Shown: positions 26,868 to 37,989, counted from the stretch's first letter. The stretch: 64,000 nucleotides of DNA from Anaerolineales bacterium (GCA_020060485.1 JAGVAB010000152.1:1-64000); one strand, 5' to 3'. A program made the numbers and translations. The notes: generated by a model not told the origin, from the sequence alone.

Positions 26868-29102
26868 TTAGTAACGGGGTTTGCCGCCGCCGCTGCGATC
26901 ACCACCGCTGCGATTACCACCGCTCCGATTACCGGAGCCGCCGCGGTTGCCGCCTTCTGGGCGCTTGCGGGGTTTGTCTTTCTCGCGGGCTTCTTCTGCC
27001 GACCAGCCTTCCAGCACAGCCTGGCGGGAGAGGCGAATCTTGCCGCTGCCATCAATGTCGGTGACCATGACAGTGATCTCATCACCAACCTGGACAACAT
27101 CTTCCACACTGTTGACGCGCTCGGTATCGAGCTGCGAGATGTGTACCATGCCATCGGTGCCAGGCAGAATTTCCACAAAGGCGCCAAAGTCGGTTACCCG
27201 TACCACCTTGCCAGTGTAAATGCGGCCAAGCTCGGCCGTTTCGGTGCAGGCCAGAATGCGATCACGGGCCGCAGCCTCACCGATGCCATCGGTGGCAGCG
27301 ATAAAGACTGAACCATCTTCGCCAATGTCAATGCGGGTTTTGGTCTCTTCCTGGATGGCGCGAATGTTCTTGCCGCCTGGGCCAATTACCGCACCGATCT
27401 TGTCCACCGGAACGTGGATGACGGTGATGCGCGGGGCGTGCGGTTTCAGGTCTGGGTTGGGTTTGGAAATGACTTCCATCATTTTACCCAGGATATGATC
27501 CCGGCCGCTTCGGGCCTGGTCGAGGGCTTCGGCCATGATCTGGGGCGTGATGCCTTTGATCTTGATGTCCATTTGCAGGGCAGTGATGCCTTTCTGGGTT
27601 CCGGCGACTTTAAAGTCCATGTCACCCAGATGATCTTCCAGGCCCTGGATGTCGGACAGTACCACGTACTTTTCGCCTTCCTTGATGAGCCCCATGGCAA
27701 TGCCGGTAACGGGTGCCGAAATGGGCACGCCAGCATCCATCAGAGACAGTGTTGAACCGCACACGGACGCCATGGATGAAGAGCCATTGGAAGCCAGAAC
27801 TTCAGAGACCAGGCGCAGGGTGTATGGAAATTCGGATTCAGGAGGAATGACGGGCAAAAGGGCGCGTTCAGCCAGGGCGCCATGACCAATATCGCGGCGT
27901 GAAGTGCCGCGCAGGGGTTTGACTTCACCAACGGAGTAGGGCGGAAAGTTGTAGTGATGAATGTATCGTTTGCTGGAGTTGGGGGTCAGGTCATCCAGTT
28001 CCTGCGCTTCGCGGGGTGTTCCCAGGGTCGTGAAGGTGAGTACCTGGGTTTCTCCGCGGGTGAACAGACCGGAGCCATGCGCACGCGGAATAAGATCCAC
28101 CTGGCACCAGATGGGGCGAATTTCTTTCAAATCGCGGCCATCGGGGCGGATATGGCGGTCCAGAATGCGATCGCGTACAACGTGCTTGTAAACTTCTTCG
28201 AACGCTTCACCAGCTTGCTTGGCCATATCCAACGTGTCAGGATTGGCTTCGGCGAATTCTTTGGTGACGGCGGTTTTGAGTTCGTCAATGGCGCCATACA
28301 ATTCGGCTTTGGTGTGCGGTTTGTCGAGCAAGACATTGATCTCTGTTTCAGCACGTTCCTGAATGCGTTTTTGCAGGTCGGGGTCAAGGCCGAAGAGGGT
28401 AATTTCACTCTTTTGCTTGCCGATTTCTGCGGCCATGCGGCGCTGGGTTTCAACCAGAGGCTGAATGGATTCGTGCCCAAAAGCGAGGGCTTTGACCATC
28501 ACATCTTCGGGGACTTCCAATGCACCGGCTTCGACCATCAGGATGGCATCGCTGGTGCCGGCCACGCGCAAGTCGAGGTCGGAGATTTCCATTTGCTCAA
28601 AGGTGGGATTGACGATGAATTCACCATCAATACGTCCGATACGTACGGCTCCCACCGGCCCCTCCCAGGGGATATCCGAAATGCTCAATGCAGCCGAGGC
28701 GGCATTGATGGCCAGGATATCAAGCGGGTTTTCTCCATCTGCCGAGAAGGAGTTCATGATGACCTGCACATCGTTGCGCATTCCAGTGGGGAAAAGCGGG
28801 CGGATGGGGCGGTCTGTCAGGCGGGCGATGAGAACAGCTTCGCTGCCGGGGCGTCCTTCACGACGGAAGAACGAACCGGGAATGCGCCCGCCGGCGTACA
28901 TTCTCTCTTCATAGTCAACGGTGAGGGGAAAGAAATCCAACCCTTCCCGCGGTTGTGATGACATGGTGGCTGCTGCGAAAATAATTGAATCACCCAAACG
29001 CACTGTTACTGCGCCGCCAGCCTGACCGGCGAATTTGCCAGTCTCAAACGTGATAATGCGACCACCCACGGTGGCCGTGTATTGCTTTGCTTCTTTTTGC
29101 AT
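26868..29102 (-). CDS. pnp: Polyribonucleotide nucleotidyltransferase (PNPase)
   Basis: Phosphorolytic 3'-5' exoribonuclease. The 744 residues give two RNase PH-like domains, with the second-core signatures [16 protein letters not shown] and [24 protein letters not shown] domain ([20 protein letters not shown]) and an S1 domain ([20 protein letters not shown]) follow. The last ~35 residues are a Gly/Arg/Ser-rich tail with repeated GGNRSGG units, which may add RNA affinity. It is downstream of rpsO, the classic rpsO-pnp pair. AAAAGGGA precedes the ATG. Confidence 0.97.
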   Translation of the reverse strand: MQKEAKQYTATVGGRIITFETGKFAGQAGGAVTVRLGDSIIFAAATMSSQPREGLDFFPLTVDYEERMYAGGRIPGSFFRREGRPGSEAVLIARLTDRPIRPLFPTGMRNDVQVIMNSFSADGENPLDILAINAASAALSISDIPWEGPVGAVRIGRIDGEFIVNPTFEQMEISDLDLRVAGTSDAILMVEAGALEVPEDVMVKALAFGHESIQPLVETQRRMAAEIGKQKSEITLFGLDPDLQKRIQERAETEINVLLDKPHTKAELYGAIDELKTAVTKEFAEANPDTLDMAKQAGEAFEEVYKHVVRDRILDRHIRPDGRDLKEIRPIWCQVDLIPRAHGSGLFTRGETQVLTFTTLGTPREAQELDDLTPNSSKRYIHHYNFPPYSVGEVKPLRGTSRRDIGHGALAERALLPVIPPESEFPYTLRLVSEVLASNGSSSMASVCGSTLSLMDAGVPISAPVTGIAMGLIKEGEKYVVLSDIQGLEDHLGDMDFKVAGTQKGITALQMDIKIKGITPQIMAEALDQARSGRDHILGKMMEVISKPNPDLKPHAPRITVIHVPVDKIGAVIGPGGKNIRAIQEETKTRIDIGEDGSVFIAATDGIGEAAARDRILACTETAELGRIYTGKVVRVTDFGAFVEILPGTDGMVHISQLDTERVNSVEDVVQVGDEITVMVTDIDGSGKIRLSRQAVLEGWSAEEAREKDKPRKRPEGGNRGGSGNRSGGNRSGGDRSGGGKPRY

Positions 29103-29223
29103 TTTTATTCCCTTTTCGTTTTTCTTTTCCCCACCCGGTCAGGGACTGAAAACAGGCGAGGAGGAAATCCTCAACTCTTTTCAATACCTAACCCGCAGGG
29201 ACGCTAAATATTTGGCCGCAGGT

Positions 29224-29265
29224 AAAAAAAGAGTAGATGGAAAGTTGCATGTCCCATCTACTCTT
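29224..29265 (-). terminator. Terminator/attenuator between rpsO and pnp
   Basis: 12-bp perfect stem, arms 29229-29240 and 29254-29265. On the minus strand it is followed by a run of seven T, so it ends the rpsO transcript or lowers read-through into pnp. In E. coli the same place holds a terminator and an RNase III site. Confidence 0.85.
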
Positions 29266-29278
29266 GTGTGGGTGAAAC

Positions 29279-29551
29279 TTATTTCCTGCGGATGTTCAAT
29301 CGTTCTGTGATCTCTAAATACTGACTGTAATCCTTGCGGCGTATGTAGGCCAGCAAGCGGCGGCGGCGGCCAACCAGCTTCAACAAACCGCGGCGCGATG
29401 ATTCATCGTGTTTGTTAACACGCAGGTGCTCGGTCAGTTGGGATATCCGGGAGGTGAGAATGGCCACCTGAACTCCTGATGAACCAGTGTCCGTCTCATC
29501 CCGACGGTATTCTTCGATCAACTTCGATTTTTCTTCTTTTTTTAAAGTCAC
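29279..29551 (-). CDS. rpsO: 30S ribosomal protein S15
   Basis: Primary 16S rRNA-binding protein of the platform. The GTG at 29551, with AAAGGAG nine bases before, gives 90 residues, matching the family's 89. The ATG at 29584 would add 11 residues and lies upstream of the ribosome binding site. Diagnostic stretches are [16 protein letters not shown] and [23 protein letters not shown]. Confidence 0.95.
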   Translation of the reverse strand: MTLKKEEKSKLIEEYRRDETDTGSSGVQVAILTSRISQLTEHLRVNKHDESSRRGLLKLVGRRRRLLAYIRRKDYSQYLEITERLNIRRK

Positions 29552-29665
29552 GACATCTGTCTCCTTTAGAGGTTTTTGGGACAAGTCTCCATGCTCGCAG
29601 CCGAAGCCGCGGACAGGACCAGTCAGCGGAATGTATTATACCAGAGGTTTGGTCACGCGAGAAGG

Positions 29666-30478
29666 CTAGGATTTTCTCTCTTTTTCTTTGAGAAGCAAGT
29701 GCAATTTTTCCTGCTGCTCTGATGGAAAGGCTGGCAGCGTCTTGCGTACCATCCGCAGCAGGTCTTTGGTGGTCTCCTGGGCGAGTATCTGGCGCAGAAA
29801 GTAAGCAGTTTCCATTGGGCTGCGCCTTGCAAGAGTCTGTATGATTTCGACTGCTTCGGCTTGATAGCGCGGCGGGAGGTTGACCAGGGGCGTTTTGAGG
29901 CGGTTGAAGATCTCTGGCAGGTTTTCAAAGGCGGGGTCCTGGATCAACGGCTGGAGGAGTTTCAACCCCAGCATCTGACTGCTGCCGGATGGAGAAGACA
30001 GCCAGTCAGCGGCCAGGTCATATAAAACATGGGGGGCCTCAGCACGCAAGCGATACGTGCTCTTGACCAGAACTGCGTTCAGAAGGGGGAGTGGTTGGGT
30101 CGGAGTGCACCATCGCTTCAAGCGGATGGTAACCTCTTCCGCCAGGTTGAGGGGAAGCTGCCCAAGCAGATAGGCAGCCACCAAACGCAGCTCAAAATGG
30201 GTGTCCATCCAAAGTTCATCCGCCAGGTTGAGTGCAGCTTTGGGATTTTGCTGGCAAAGAGGATGCAGGGCGAGCTCCAATTGCTGGATCAGCAATGGAG
30301 GAACCCGGTAGGTAGGCATGAGAGCCTTGGAGGGAGTGGTTTGCCCTGGCCGATAGACTTGATCGGCGTAGAATGCAAACAGGCCGTGTAAACCGCGGCG
30401 GAATGCCTCCGGTTGGGTGAACAGCCAGGATAGCTCGTTGATCTGTTGGCGGACGCGGCTCAACTGGATGGCTGGCAT
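29666..30478 (-). CDS. Helical-repeat (HEAT-like) protein, unknown function
   Basis: 270 residues that read as a stack of alpha-helical pairs, for example NLADELWMDTHFELRLVAAYLLGQL, which resembles HEAT repeats. A loose likeness to DNA alkylation-repair (AlkD-type) proteins is possible, but I see no decisive catalytic residue. There is no signal peptide or membrane helix. It lies between proS and rpsO on the same strand, with a poor ribosome binding site. Confidence 0.6.
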   Translation of the reverse strand: MPAIQLSRVRQQINELSWLFTQPEAFRRGLHGLFAFYADQVYRPGQTTPSKALMPTYRVPPLLIQQLELALHPLCQQNPKAALNLADELWMDTHFELRLVAAYLLGQLPLNLAEEVTIRLKRWCTPTQPLPLLNAVLVKSTYRLRAEAPHVLYDLAADWLSSPSGSSQMLGLKLLQPLIQDPAFENLPEIFNRLKTPLVNLPPRYQAEAVEIIQTLARRSPMETAYFLRQILAQETTKDLLRMVRKTLPAFPSEQQEKLHLLLKEKERKS

Positions 30479-30539
30479 GGATTAGGGTCTGTGGGCGGGG
30501 TGTATCACAAGCCCCGCCCACCGGGTATGGTAAGGTTGA

Positions 30540-31979
<1,440 letters not shown>

Positions 31980-32021
31980 CTACTTTTCACTGATTGGGAT
32001 GATGAGACAAGAACAGAGGGA

Positions 32022-32549
32022 CTAAAGCCTGGCAACAGCCTGAGGCGCGTCCTGTACGAATTGCAGCAGGTCGGTTGTCCCGGTGGAGATGTATTCCGCC
32101 TGGGCGGTGAACAGGGTTTCAAATACGGCCTGCCAGTCTTTGCCGATGATGATCAACGGGCGCAGCGGAAGTGCGCCAGTGATCATTCGGTTCCAAAGCA
32201 TGAGGATCTCGGCCAGGGTGCCGGCTCCGCCGGGCAAGGCAATGGCGGCATCCTCTCCACCTTCGATCAGGGCGTTCAGGCGTTCATGCAGGGTAGGGTA
32301 TTTCCATTCTTCCTGCACCCAGGGGTTGGCCGGCGTGCTGCGAAATCTTTCCAACTCTTCGCAGGTGACGCCAATTACATGGGCGCCGGCTTCAGCGGCT
32401 CCTCTGGATACTGCTTCCATGGTGCCTGTATAGCCGCCGGTGAGGACGGTGTGCCCCTGCTGACCAAGCAGCTGGCCCAAAAGATAGGACTCCTGGTAGA
32501 GCGGGGAATTCTCTGGGGCCTGTGCGCTTCCAAATACGGCAACTTTCAT
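32022..32549 (-). CDS. LOG-family (lysine decarboxylase-like fold) protein
   Basis: 175 residues with a Rossmann-type start (KVAVFGSAQAPENSPLY), TGGYTGTMEAVSRGA, and the family motif as PGGAGTLAE, where the usual form is PGGxGTxxE. Relatives are cytokinin riboside 5'-phosphate phosphoribohydrolases and nucleotide 5'-monophosphate glycosidases. Despite older labels it is not a lysine decarboxylase. GAGGAAAAATC precedes the ATG. Confidence 0.85.
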   Translation of the reverse strand: MKVAVFGSAQAPENSPLYQESYLLGQLLGQQGHTVLTGGYTGTMEAVSRGAAEAGAHVIGVTCEELERFRSTPANPWVQEEWKYPTLHERLNALIEGGEDAAIALPGGAGTLAEILMLWNRMITGALPLRPLIIIGKDWQAVFETLFTAQAEYISTGTTDLLQFVQDAPQAVARL

Positions 32550-32579
32550 GATTTTTCCTCGACGCGGGCGGTTCAGATA

Positions 32580-32930
32580 CTAATTCTTGAACCCATATTT
32601 TTCGATCAGTAACTTGATCTTTTCTGCCTCTTCGGCAGTGCTGTCCTGGAAATGAAAACCGCTTTTGAATTTCTCCAACTGTGGGTCAAACTCACTCCAG
32701 AGGTTGACTACCTTGAGGAAGATGGCTTTCTCGCCATTCAATTCGCTCGGCAGTTGAATGGCAACATCGTAGACTGTCTCGGCAGCAGGAAGGGCGGTCT
32801 TTCCGGCCAGCATCATGCCCTGGACGTTGATGTCGAGCAGATATCCGAGGCTCTCATTGGTTTGCCGGTTAACCACTTTGAGGTAATAAACCGGGTGCCG
32901 GCGCTTTAGCTTTCGTTTTTCGAGCATCAT
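32580..32930 (-). CDS. PilZ-domain-like protein
   Basis: 116 residues made of a single beta-barrel-like domain. KRKLKRRHPVYYLKV resembles the Arg-rich c-di-GMP motif at the start of PilZ domains, and DINVQGM stands where the DxSxxG motif would be, so the second motif is degenerate (Asn for Ser). Binding of c-di-GMP is plausible but unproven. An HD-GYP protein, which could degrade c-di-GMP, is encoded 16 kb away. Confidence 0.65.
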   Translation of the reverse strand: MMLEKRKLKRRHPVYYLKVVNRQTNESLGYLLDINVQGMMLAGKTALPAAETVYDVAIQLPSELNGEKAIFLKVVNLWSEFDPQLEKFKSGFHFQDSTAEEAEKIKLLIEKYGFKN

Positions 32931-32972
32931 TGTTTTTCCTGAGCCACAATTGTTTCATCAGCGGTGAAAATT

Positions 32973-33272
32973 TTATTCCCAATGACGCGTACCATTTTCT
33001 TCCAGTTTCTTAAGCACTGCTTTTTCCAGGTCGATCTCGCACAAGTTGGCCAATTGCAGTAAATACAGGGTAACATCGGCAAGTTCAGCAGACAGGGCTT
33101 CCGGGTTATCTGTACCTTCGTTCCACTGGAAATGTTCCAGCACTTCGGCAGCTTCAAGGCACAACGAGATGGCAATACTGCGCGGGGTTTGGGGATGAAT
33201 GCTGCCGGTCTGGTACCAGCCTTTCTGCCGCACAAATTGATCCATCAGGTCTGTTAGTTGATCGAGTCGCAT
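32973..33272 (-). CDS. MazG-like nucleotide pyrophosphohydrolase (dCTPase/RS21-C6 type)
   Basis: 99 residues from ATG 33272, with a GTGAGG site before it. The metal-binding pattern is SLCLEAAEVLEHFQW followed by ELADVTLYLLQLA, typical of the small single-domain all-alpha NTP pyrophosphatases that clear modified or excess dNTPs. It is the second MazG-fold protein in the window and quite different from the long mazG at 18.6 kb. Confidence 0.85.
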   Translation of the reverse strand: MRLDQLTDLMDQFVRQKGWYQTGSIHPQTPRSIAISLCLEAAEVLEHFQWNEGTDNPEALSAELADVTLYLLQLANLCEIDLEKAVLKKLEENGTRHWE

Positions 33273-33403
33273 AGCCTCACCAGCAGATGGCAAAATGATG
33301 TGGCAATTATACCATCAGGGTCTGGATGGGAACGGGTGCTGGTGAATGGTTTGCAGATTTGCCGCGCCAAATAATGCGCATAGCCAAAATATCGTCAGGT
33401 GCT

Positions 33404-35419
33404 TCAGGGCAGAGCGTATAGCAGGTAGACATCATCAAAATTGAGCGGCTCACCGCTGGCGGCCAGAAAATTGTCGAGGGCTTGCCACTCTTCAGGTGTG
33501 TATTGAATGGCTCCTGTTTGGCGCATGAACCTTACCCCGCTTTGATAGTACAGGAAGTGGGTAAAGCCCTCTGCCCGCCATGCTGATTGAATGGCGGGGA
33601 TGTTTTGAAGGGTATCCCAGTCACGTTTCCAGCGGTCCATTAGCTCATCCGGGGTGCAACGTCCGGCACAGTAAAGGCTGCGCGGTTCAAAGAAGAGCAG
33701 CACGTGTTCTCCTTCGGGCATGTGGTTGATGTGCTGCATGACAGGATAGTACCAGCCCAGGTTTTGGGAGAGGTAGCTGTCAGTTGTTTGCAGGCCGAGG
33801 ATGGTTTGCAGTGCGCCGCTTTGCAGGGTGTTAGTGGAAACTTCAAGCAGGTTCAGCAGGCTGACCAGCAAAAGCAGGGCATAGAGAATGCGTTCCAGAC
33901 GAATATTGGGCAGTTTTATACTGGCCAGGCCATCATAACCGGCGGCGGCCAGCACGGCGAAGGCTGGGAAGAGACTGTAATGGTAACGGGTTTGCAGTAG
34001 AAAACCGCTGAACTGGTTGCCAATAACCCACAACACGATCCCGGCCAGAGCAGTAACAGCTGCGTTCTGGCTTGCGGCTTGCTGCTGTTTTGTGCGGCAA
34101 CGGCCGCCGATCCAGGCCAGACCGCCAAAACCCAATAGCAACGGCCCTATGGAAGTGCCATAGCCAGAAGCTGAGTCGATGCCGCGGTAGGTGGCGCGAA
34201 TGGGCAAAAGCAAAATATCCTGCCAGTTACCCCACGATGGCAGCCCTTGGTAGCCTTGCAAGCGCAAAGGGGTCATTGCACCGGAGGGAAAGAGCAATGG
34301 ATAGACAGGATTGCCAGTGGAGAGGAAGTTCTTTACCAGCCAGGGCGAGAAAACCATCAACGCCGGTAAGGAGAGACGCAGCATGTTAGGCAGCAGCTTG
34401 CGTTGGCATTTCCAGCAGTGCCAGGTGAGGGTAGCTGCCAGAGCTATGGCAAGACTGCCATTGGTATATTTGGTGCCTAATGCCAGGCCGATGAAAACGC
34501 CAGACATAAGCAATGAAAGGGGGTTATTTTCCTGCCGCCAGAGGTCAATGCAGACCAGGGCGGCAAAACCGAAGAAGAGGCCGGGCCAATCCACGTAGGC
34601 AAAGGTGGTAGACATTACCAGGCCGTAACCGCAGCATAAGGCGGCAACGCCCGCCCAGGCAGCAGCGGGAGTGAATCGTTGGCGCAAATAGCCCAGCAGA
34701 CCCAGCAGGGTCAACTGGGCAAACCCCCAACTGATGAGAGCAGCTGCCGGGTCGCCGCCCAGGGTAATGGCTGGCAGATAAAGGACTTCCACCACCTGGG
34801 GCATACCCGACATGAACAACCAGGGCAGGTAGGTGATGCGGGCCTGGCGCAGATAGGCGTGAGGCATGACAAGGTGGGAAACCAGCGAGTCAAAATGAAG
34901 TGGCGGAGCGAGGCAAATCAAAAGTGTAGCAAACATAAGCAGGCCCAGGGCGATGGCCAGAACCTTGCTGGCGGAGGAGCTTTCTTGCCAGAGGGAGGGC
35001 AGGCATGCAAAGGCTTGCCACCACTGGCGTATTTCACGGTTTAACAGAAAGGCAGGCAGGATTAACAATGGCCAGAAGGCCCAGCGGGGCAGCCCAACCA
35101 GGCTGCCCAGGAAGAGAATGCCAAGGCTGAGAAAGCCAAGCCCCAGACCGGCAGTGATTGCCATGAATGCCAGGGGGTGCACATCCGGCTGCCATTGCAG
35201 GCGCCGGGCAAGTAATCGGCCAAGCCCGCCAGCCAGAGAAAAAATCAACAGAAAGACAAAGATGCGCCACACTGCCAGCGCCAGGCCGGCGGCTGCGGTT
35301 TCAGTGAAGGGTTTGTGGCTGACAAAATACAAGAGGATGATGCCGACCAGCCAGAGGAAACCAATGGTTCCCTTGATGAGGTTGCTGCGATAGGTTTGGT
35401 CTTCTGCCTGGTCGGACAT
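33404..35419 (-). CDS. Polytopic membrane glycosyltransferase-like protein (GT39/PMT-type)
   Basis: 671 residues with a dozen or so hydrophobic helices in the first ~530, then a soluble C-terminal part of about 130. LAPPLHFDSLVSHLVMPHAYLRQ looks like the first outer loop of lipid-dependent glycosyltransferases of the GT39/GT83 superfamily, where an Asp is catalytic. I cannot tell the donor or acceptor. AGGAGAAGCC precedes the ATG. It would act at the outer face of the membrane. Confidence 0.7.
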   Translation of the reverse strand: MSDQAEDQTYRSNLIKGTIGFLWLVGIILLYFVSHKPFTETAAAGLALAVWRIFVFLLIFSLAGGLGRLLARRLQWQPDVHPLAFMAITAGLGLGFLSLGILFLGSLVGLPRWAFWPLLILPAFLLNREIRQWWQAFACLPSLWQESSSASKVLAIALGLLMFATLLICLAPPLHFDSLVSHLVMPHAYLRQARITYLPWLFMSGMPQVVEVLYLPAITLGGDPAAALISWGFAQLTLLGLLGYLRQRFTPAAAWAGVAALCCGYGLVMSTTFAYVDWPGLFFGFAALVCIDLWRQENNPLSLLMSGVFIGLALGTKYTNGSLAIALAATLTWHCWKCQRKLLPNMLRLSLPALMVFSPWLVKNFLSTGNPVYPLLFPSGAMTPLRLQGYQGLPSWGNWQDILLLPIRATYRGIDSASGYGTSIGPLLLGFGGLAWIGGRCRTKQQQAASQNAAVTALAGIVLWVIGNQFSGFLLQTRYHYSLFPAFAVLAAAGYDGLASIKLPNIRLERILYALLLLVSLLNLLEVSTNTLQSGALQTILGLQTTDSYLSQNLGWYYPVMQHINHMPEGEHVLLFFEPRSLYCAGRCTPDELMDRWKRDWDTLQNIPAIQSAWRAEGFTHFLYYQSGVRFMRQTGAIQYTPEEWQALDNFLAASGEPLNFDDVYLLYALP

Positions 35420-35470
35420 GGCTTCTCCTGGCGGGTGAATCGGGATTGGAATGGTGGCTATCAGGAAGGT

Positions 35471-35695
35471 CTATGTGTCGTCACCGGAGATGGTTTCAAT
35501 GACCTTGAGTGCAGAAAGAGCAGACTGACGCTGCTCGTCATGCCAGCCTTCCTCGTTCACCATGCGCTGCAAGTGCTGTATGGCCGCATTACGATCATGA
35601 CTATTCAATGGTTTGAACACTGCCAGTATCTTGACCGGGTCGCGCGACAACAGGTTATCCCAGAAGATTTCCAGAGCATTGGGTTGAAAGTCCAT
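35471..35695 (-). CDS. Small conserved-looking protein, unknown function
   Basis: 74 residues, acidic and helical (FWDNLLSRDPVKILAVFKPL, then a second helix pair). The ATG at 35695 has GAGGTG six bases before it. The longer frame upstream would cross the terminator and the end of the EF-G-like gene. Not recognised. It stands alone between the EF-G-like gene and the membrane glycosyltransferase-like gene, on the same strand. Confidence 0.6.
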   Translation of the reverse strand: MDFQPNALEIFWDNLLSRDPVKILAVFKPLNSHDRNAAIQHLQRMVNEEGWHDEQRQSALSALKVIETISGDDT

Positions 35696-35723
35696 ACGCA
35701 CCTCAGGAGGGTTTGATTTGAAG

Positions 35724-35755
35724 AAAAAAGCTGGAAGGGGATACCCTCCAGCTTT
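35724..35755 (-). terminator. Terminator of the EF-G-like gene
   Basis: Stem with arms about 35727-35738 and 35744-35755 and one mismatch. On the minus strand it is followed by a T6 run and CTT. It lies 23 bases after the stop of the EF-G-like gene. Confidence 0.8.
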
Positions 35756-35777
35756 ATTATACGTCTGATAGGGAAGA

Positions 35778-37841
35778 TTATTCTTCCTCTTCCTTTTCCT
35801 TCTTGGCAGCGGCGATGATCTCTTCTGCCACATGGCCAGGGACGACTTCGTAATGGTCAAATTCCATGCCAAAGATACCACGGCCACCGGTCATGGAGCG
35901 CAGCTCGGTGGTATAACGCTGCATTTCAGCCAGCGGTACCTGGGCAGTGACCACTGAGCGACCTTTGTCGGTTTCCATGCCCTGCACACGACCGCGGCGG
36001 GAATTGAAATCACCCATGATATCGCCCATGTTCTCTTCGGGGACAGTGACGCGTACGGTCATGATCGGCTCAAGCAGCACCGGGCCAGCTTGCAAGCAGG
36101 CTTCCTTGAAGGCGCCGCGGCCGGCGATTTCAAAGGCTACCGGTTTGGAATCCACGGGGTGTTCCTTGCCGTCATATACTGAAACCTTGACGCCGCTGAT
36201 GGGATAACCGGCCAGAATACCATCTTTCATGGTATTGCGGATACCCTTTTCAATGGCCGGCAGGTAACTGGCAGAAATGGCGCCGCCAAAGATGTCATTC
36301 TTGAACTCGAAATCTTCTTCGCTGGGTGAAACACGCAGGGCAACTTCACCAAACTGGCCGGAACCGCCGGATTGTTTCTTGTGACGGTAGCGGGCATCAC
36401 CGTTGCCACGGATGGCTTCGCGATAGGGGACTTTGGGCAGTTCGGTGAGCAGGTTGACCTGAAGTTTGGTCTGCGCCCGGCGAATGGCAACATCAATATG
36501 CTGATCGCCCATACCCTGCAGGACGGTTTGGCGGGTGGCAGGGTCGTTCATCCAGGAAAGGGTCATGTCTTCTTCGCATAGCCGTGTAAGGGAGGGGCTG
36601 ATCTTGGTAGAATCGGCCTGGGTTTTGGGGTGGATCGCTACGCGGTAAAGTGCGTTGGGATATTCCGGCCTGGGCAGGGTGAGAGGGTGGGTCTTGTCGC
36701 AAAGGGTGTCGCCGGTGGCGGTTTCGCTGAGCTTGGGCACCGAGCCGATGTCGCCGGCATGGATGGTTTTGACGCCGATCATTTCCTTGCCGCGGGCAAT
36801 GTAGATAACCCCCAGGCGTTCTTCAACGGATTTGGTTTGATTCCACAAGCGGCTGTCGCCGGTGACCATACCAGAGAAGACACGGAAGAAGGTCTGTTTT
36901 CCGACAAAGGGATCGGCGGTGGTCTTCCAGATATACAGAGCCAGCGGGCCGGCATCAGAAGCGGTCAGTTCTACTGTTCCGCCAGCGCCTTCTGCCGGGA
37001 GGGCGGGCATGTCACCTGGCGAGGGAAGAAGATCCACAATGGCATCCATCAGGGGAGCGATGCCGATCTCAGCAGAGCCAGCAGCCACAAACACGGGCAC
37101 AAAAGCACCATCACGGATGGAATTGCGCAGGCCGCGTTTGATTTCGTCGCTGTCAAGGTCGCCAGCTTCGAAATATTTTTCCATCAGATCATCTGCGCCT
37201 TCGGCGGCAGCTTCCACCAGAGCCATGTGTCCGGCTTCGGCTTCGTCTTTGTACTCGGCGGGAATGTCAACTACTTCCTTGCCAACACCCTTGTAGGCTT
37301 TCATGGTCAACATGTCGATCACACCAACAAAGTCCAGCTTTTCTCCCCAGGGAATTTGGATGGGAAGCAAGCGTTTGTTGGCAAATGTTTCCACAGAAGC
37401 CAGGGCTTTTTTGAAATCGGCATTGTCACGATTCATCTTGTTAATCACAAGACAGCGCGGCAGGTTGAATTTGTCACAGTAATCCCAAGCCACTTCGGTG
37501 CCGACTTCCATGCCCGAGACTGAGTCTACAAGAATGAGCGCACTATCACAAACGCGCAAAGCAGAAATCATTTCACCGACGAAATCGGTATAGCCCGGCG
37601 TGTCCAGCAGGTTGATCTTGATATTCTTGTATTCAACAGGCAGGACGGTGGTGTAAACAGATATTGATCTCCGGGTTTCTTCTTCATCAAAGTCTGACAC
37701 GGTGGTGCCGTCTTCGATCTTTCCCAACCTGGTGGTAGTGCCTGAGAAATGCAAACAGGCTTCTGCCAACATGGTCTTACCTGTGCTGCTGTGCGAGACA
37801 AGGGCAACGTTGCGGATGAATTCAGATGTGTACTCTTTCAT
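35778..37841 (-). CDS. Elongation factor G-like GTPase with altered G motifs
   Basis: 687 residues with the full EF-G layout: G domain, domain II, III, IV and V. The P-loop is SHSSTGKT (16-23). Two key positions differ from EF-G. Switch II reads DTPGY, so the catalytic His is Tyr84. The guanine-specificity motif NKxD reads NKMN, with Asn137 for Asp. The first change is known in the EF-G2-like family; the second is unusual. It is probably not the main translocase, which would be encoded elsewhere. GGATCCTTATTC precedes the ATG, and a strong promoter lies upstream. Confidence 0.88.
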   Translation of the reverse strand: MKEYTSEFIRNVALVSHSSTGKTMLAEACLHFSGTTTRLGKIEDGTTVSDFDEEETRRSISVYTTVLPVEYKNIKINLLDTPGYTDFVGEMISALRVCDSALILVDSVSGMEVGTEVAWDYCDKFNLPRCLVINKMNRDNADFKKALASVETFANKRLLPIQIPWGEKLDFVGVIDMLTMKAYKGVGKEVVDIPAEYKDEAEAGHMALVEAAAEGADDLMEKYFEAGDLDSDEIKRGLRNSIRDGAFVPVFVAAGSAEIGIAPLMDAIVDLLPSPGDMPALPAEGAGGTVELTASDAGPLALYIWKTTADPFVGKQTFFRVFSGMVTGDSRLWNQTKSVEERLGVIYIARGKEMIGVKTIHAGDIGSVPKLSETATGDTLCDKTHPLTLPRPEYPNALYRVAIHPKTQADSTKISPSLTRLCEEDMTLSWMNDPATRQTVLQGMGDQHIDVAIRRAQTKLQVNLLTELPKVPYREAIRGNGDARYRHKKQSGGSGQFGEVALRVSPSEEDFEFKNDIFGGAISASYLPAIEKGIRNTMKDGILAGYPISGVKVSVYDGKEHPVDSKPVAFEIAGRGAFKEACLQAGPVLLEPIMTVRVTVPEENMGDIMGDFNSRRGRVQGMETDKGRSVVTAQVPLAEMQRYTTELRSMTGGRGIFGMEFDHYEVVPGHVAEEIIAAAKKEKEEEE

Positions 37842-37885
37842 GAATAAGGATCCTTCTTATATGAGATGACTGAACCAGAATTAGT

Positions 37886-37914
37886 ATTGTAAATTATGAA
37901 GGCATTCTTGTCAA
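37886..37914 (-). promoter_or_regulatory. Promoter of the EF-G-like gene
   Basis: On the minus strand TTGACA (37914-37909), 17 bases, TACAAT (37891-37886), nearly consensus. The start codon is about 45 bases downstream. The -35 overlaps an imperfect repeat, GTCAA...TTGAC. Confidence 0.75.
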
Positions 37915-37960
37915 AGAATTCTTGACGCAAAACCGATTTCCATTTAAAGAATCGTATGCT

Positions 37961-37989
37961 TTGACGAATCGTCAATCTTCAAATATGAT
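37961..37989 (+). promoter_or_regulatory. Promoter with palindromic operator before the 38.0-kb lipoprotein
   Basis: TTGACG (37961-37966), 17 bases, TATGAT (37984-37989). The -35 is embedded in a perfect palindrome, TTGACGAATCGTCAA (37961-37975), which looks like a binding site for a dimeric repressor. The regulator is not identified. Confidence 0.65.

Noticed and set aside
27954..28958. 334-codon plus-strand frame opposite pnp
   Set aside because: pnp is complete on the other strand; no family signal.
32022..32549. Lysine decarboxylase
   Set aside because: The PGGxGTxxE motif marks LOG-type phosphoribohydrolases; the old name has no biochemical support.
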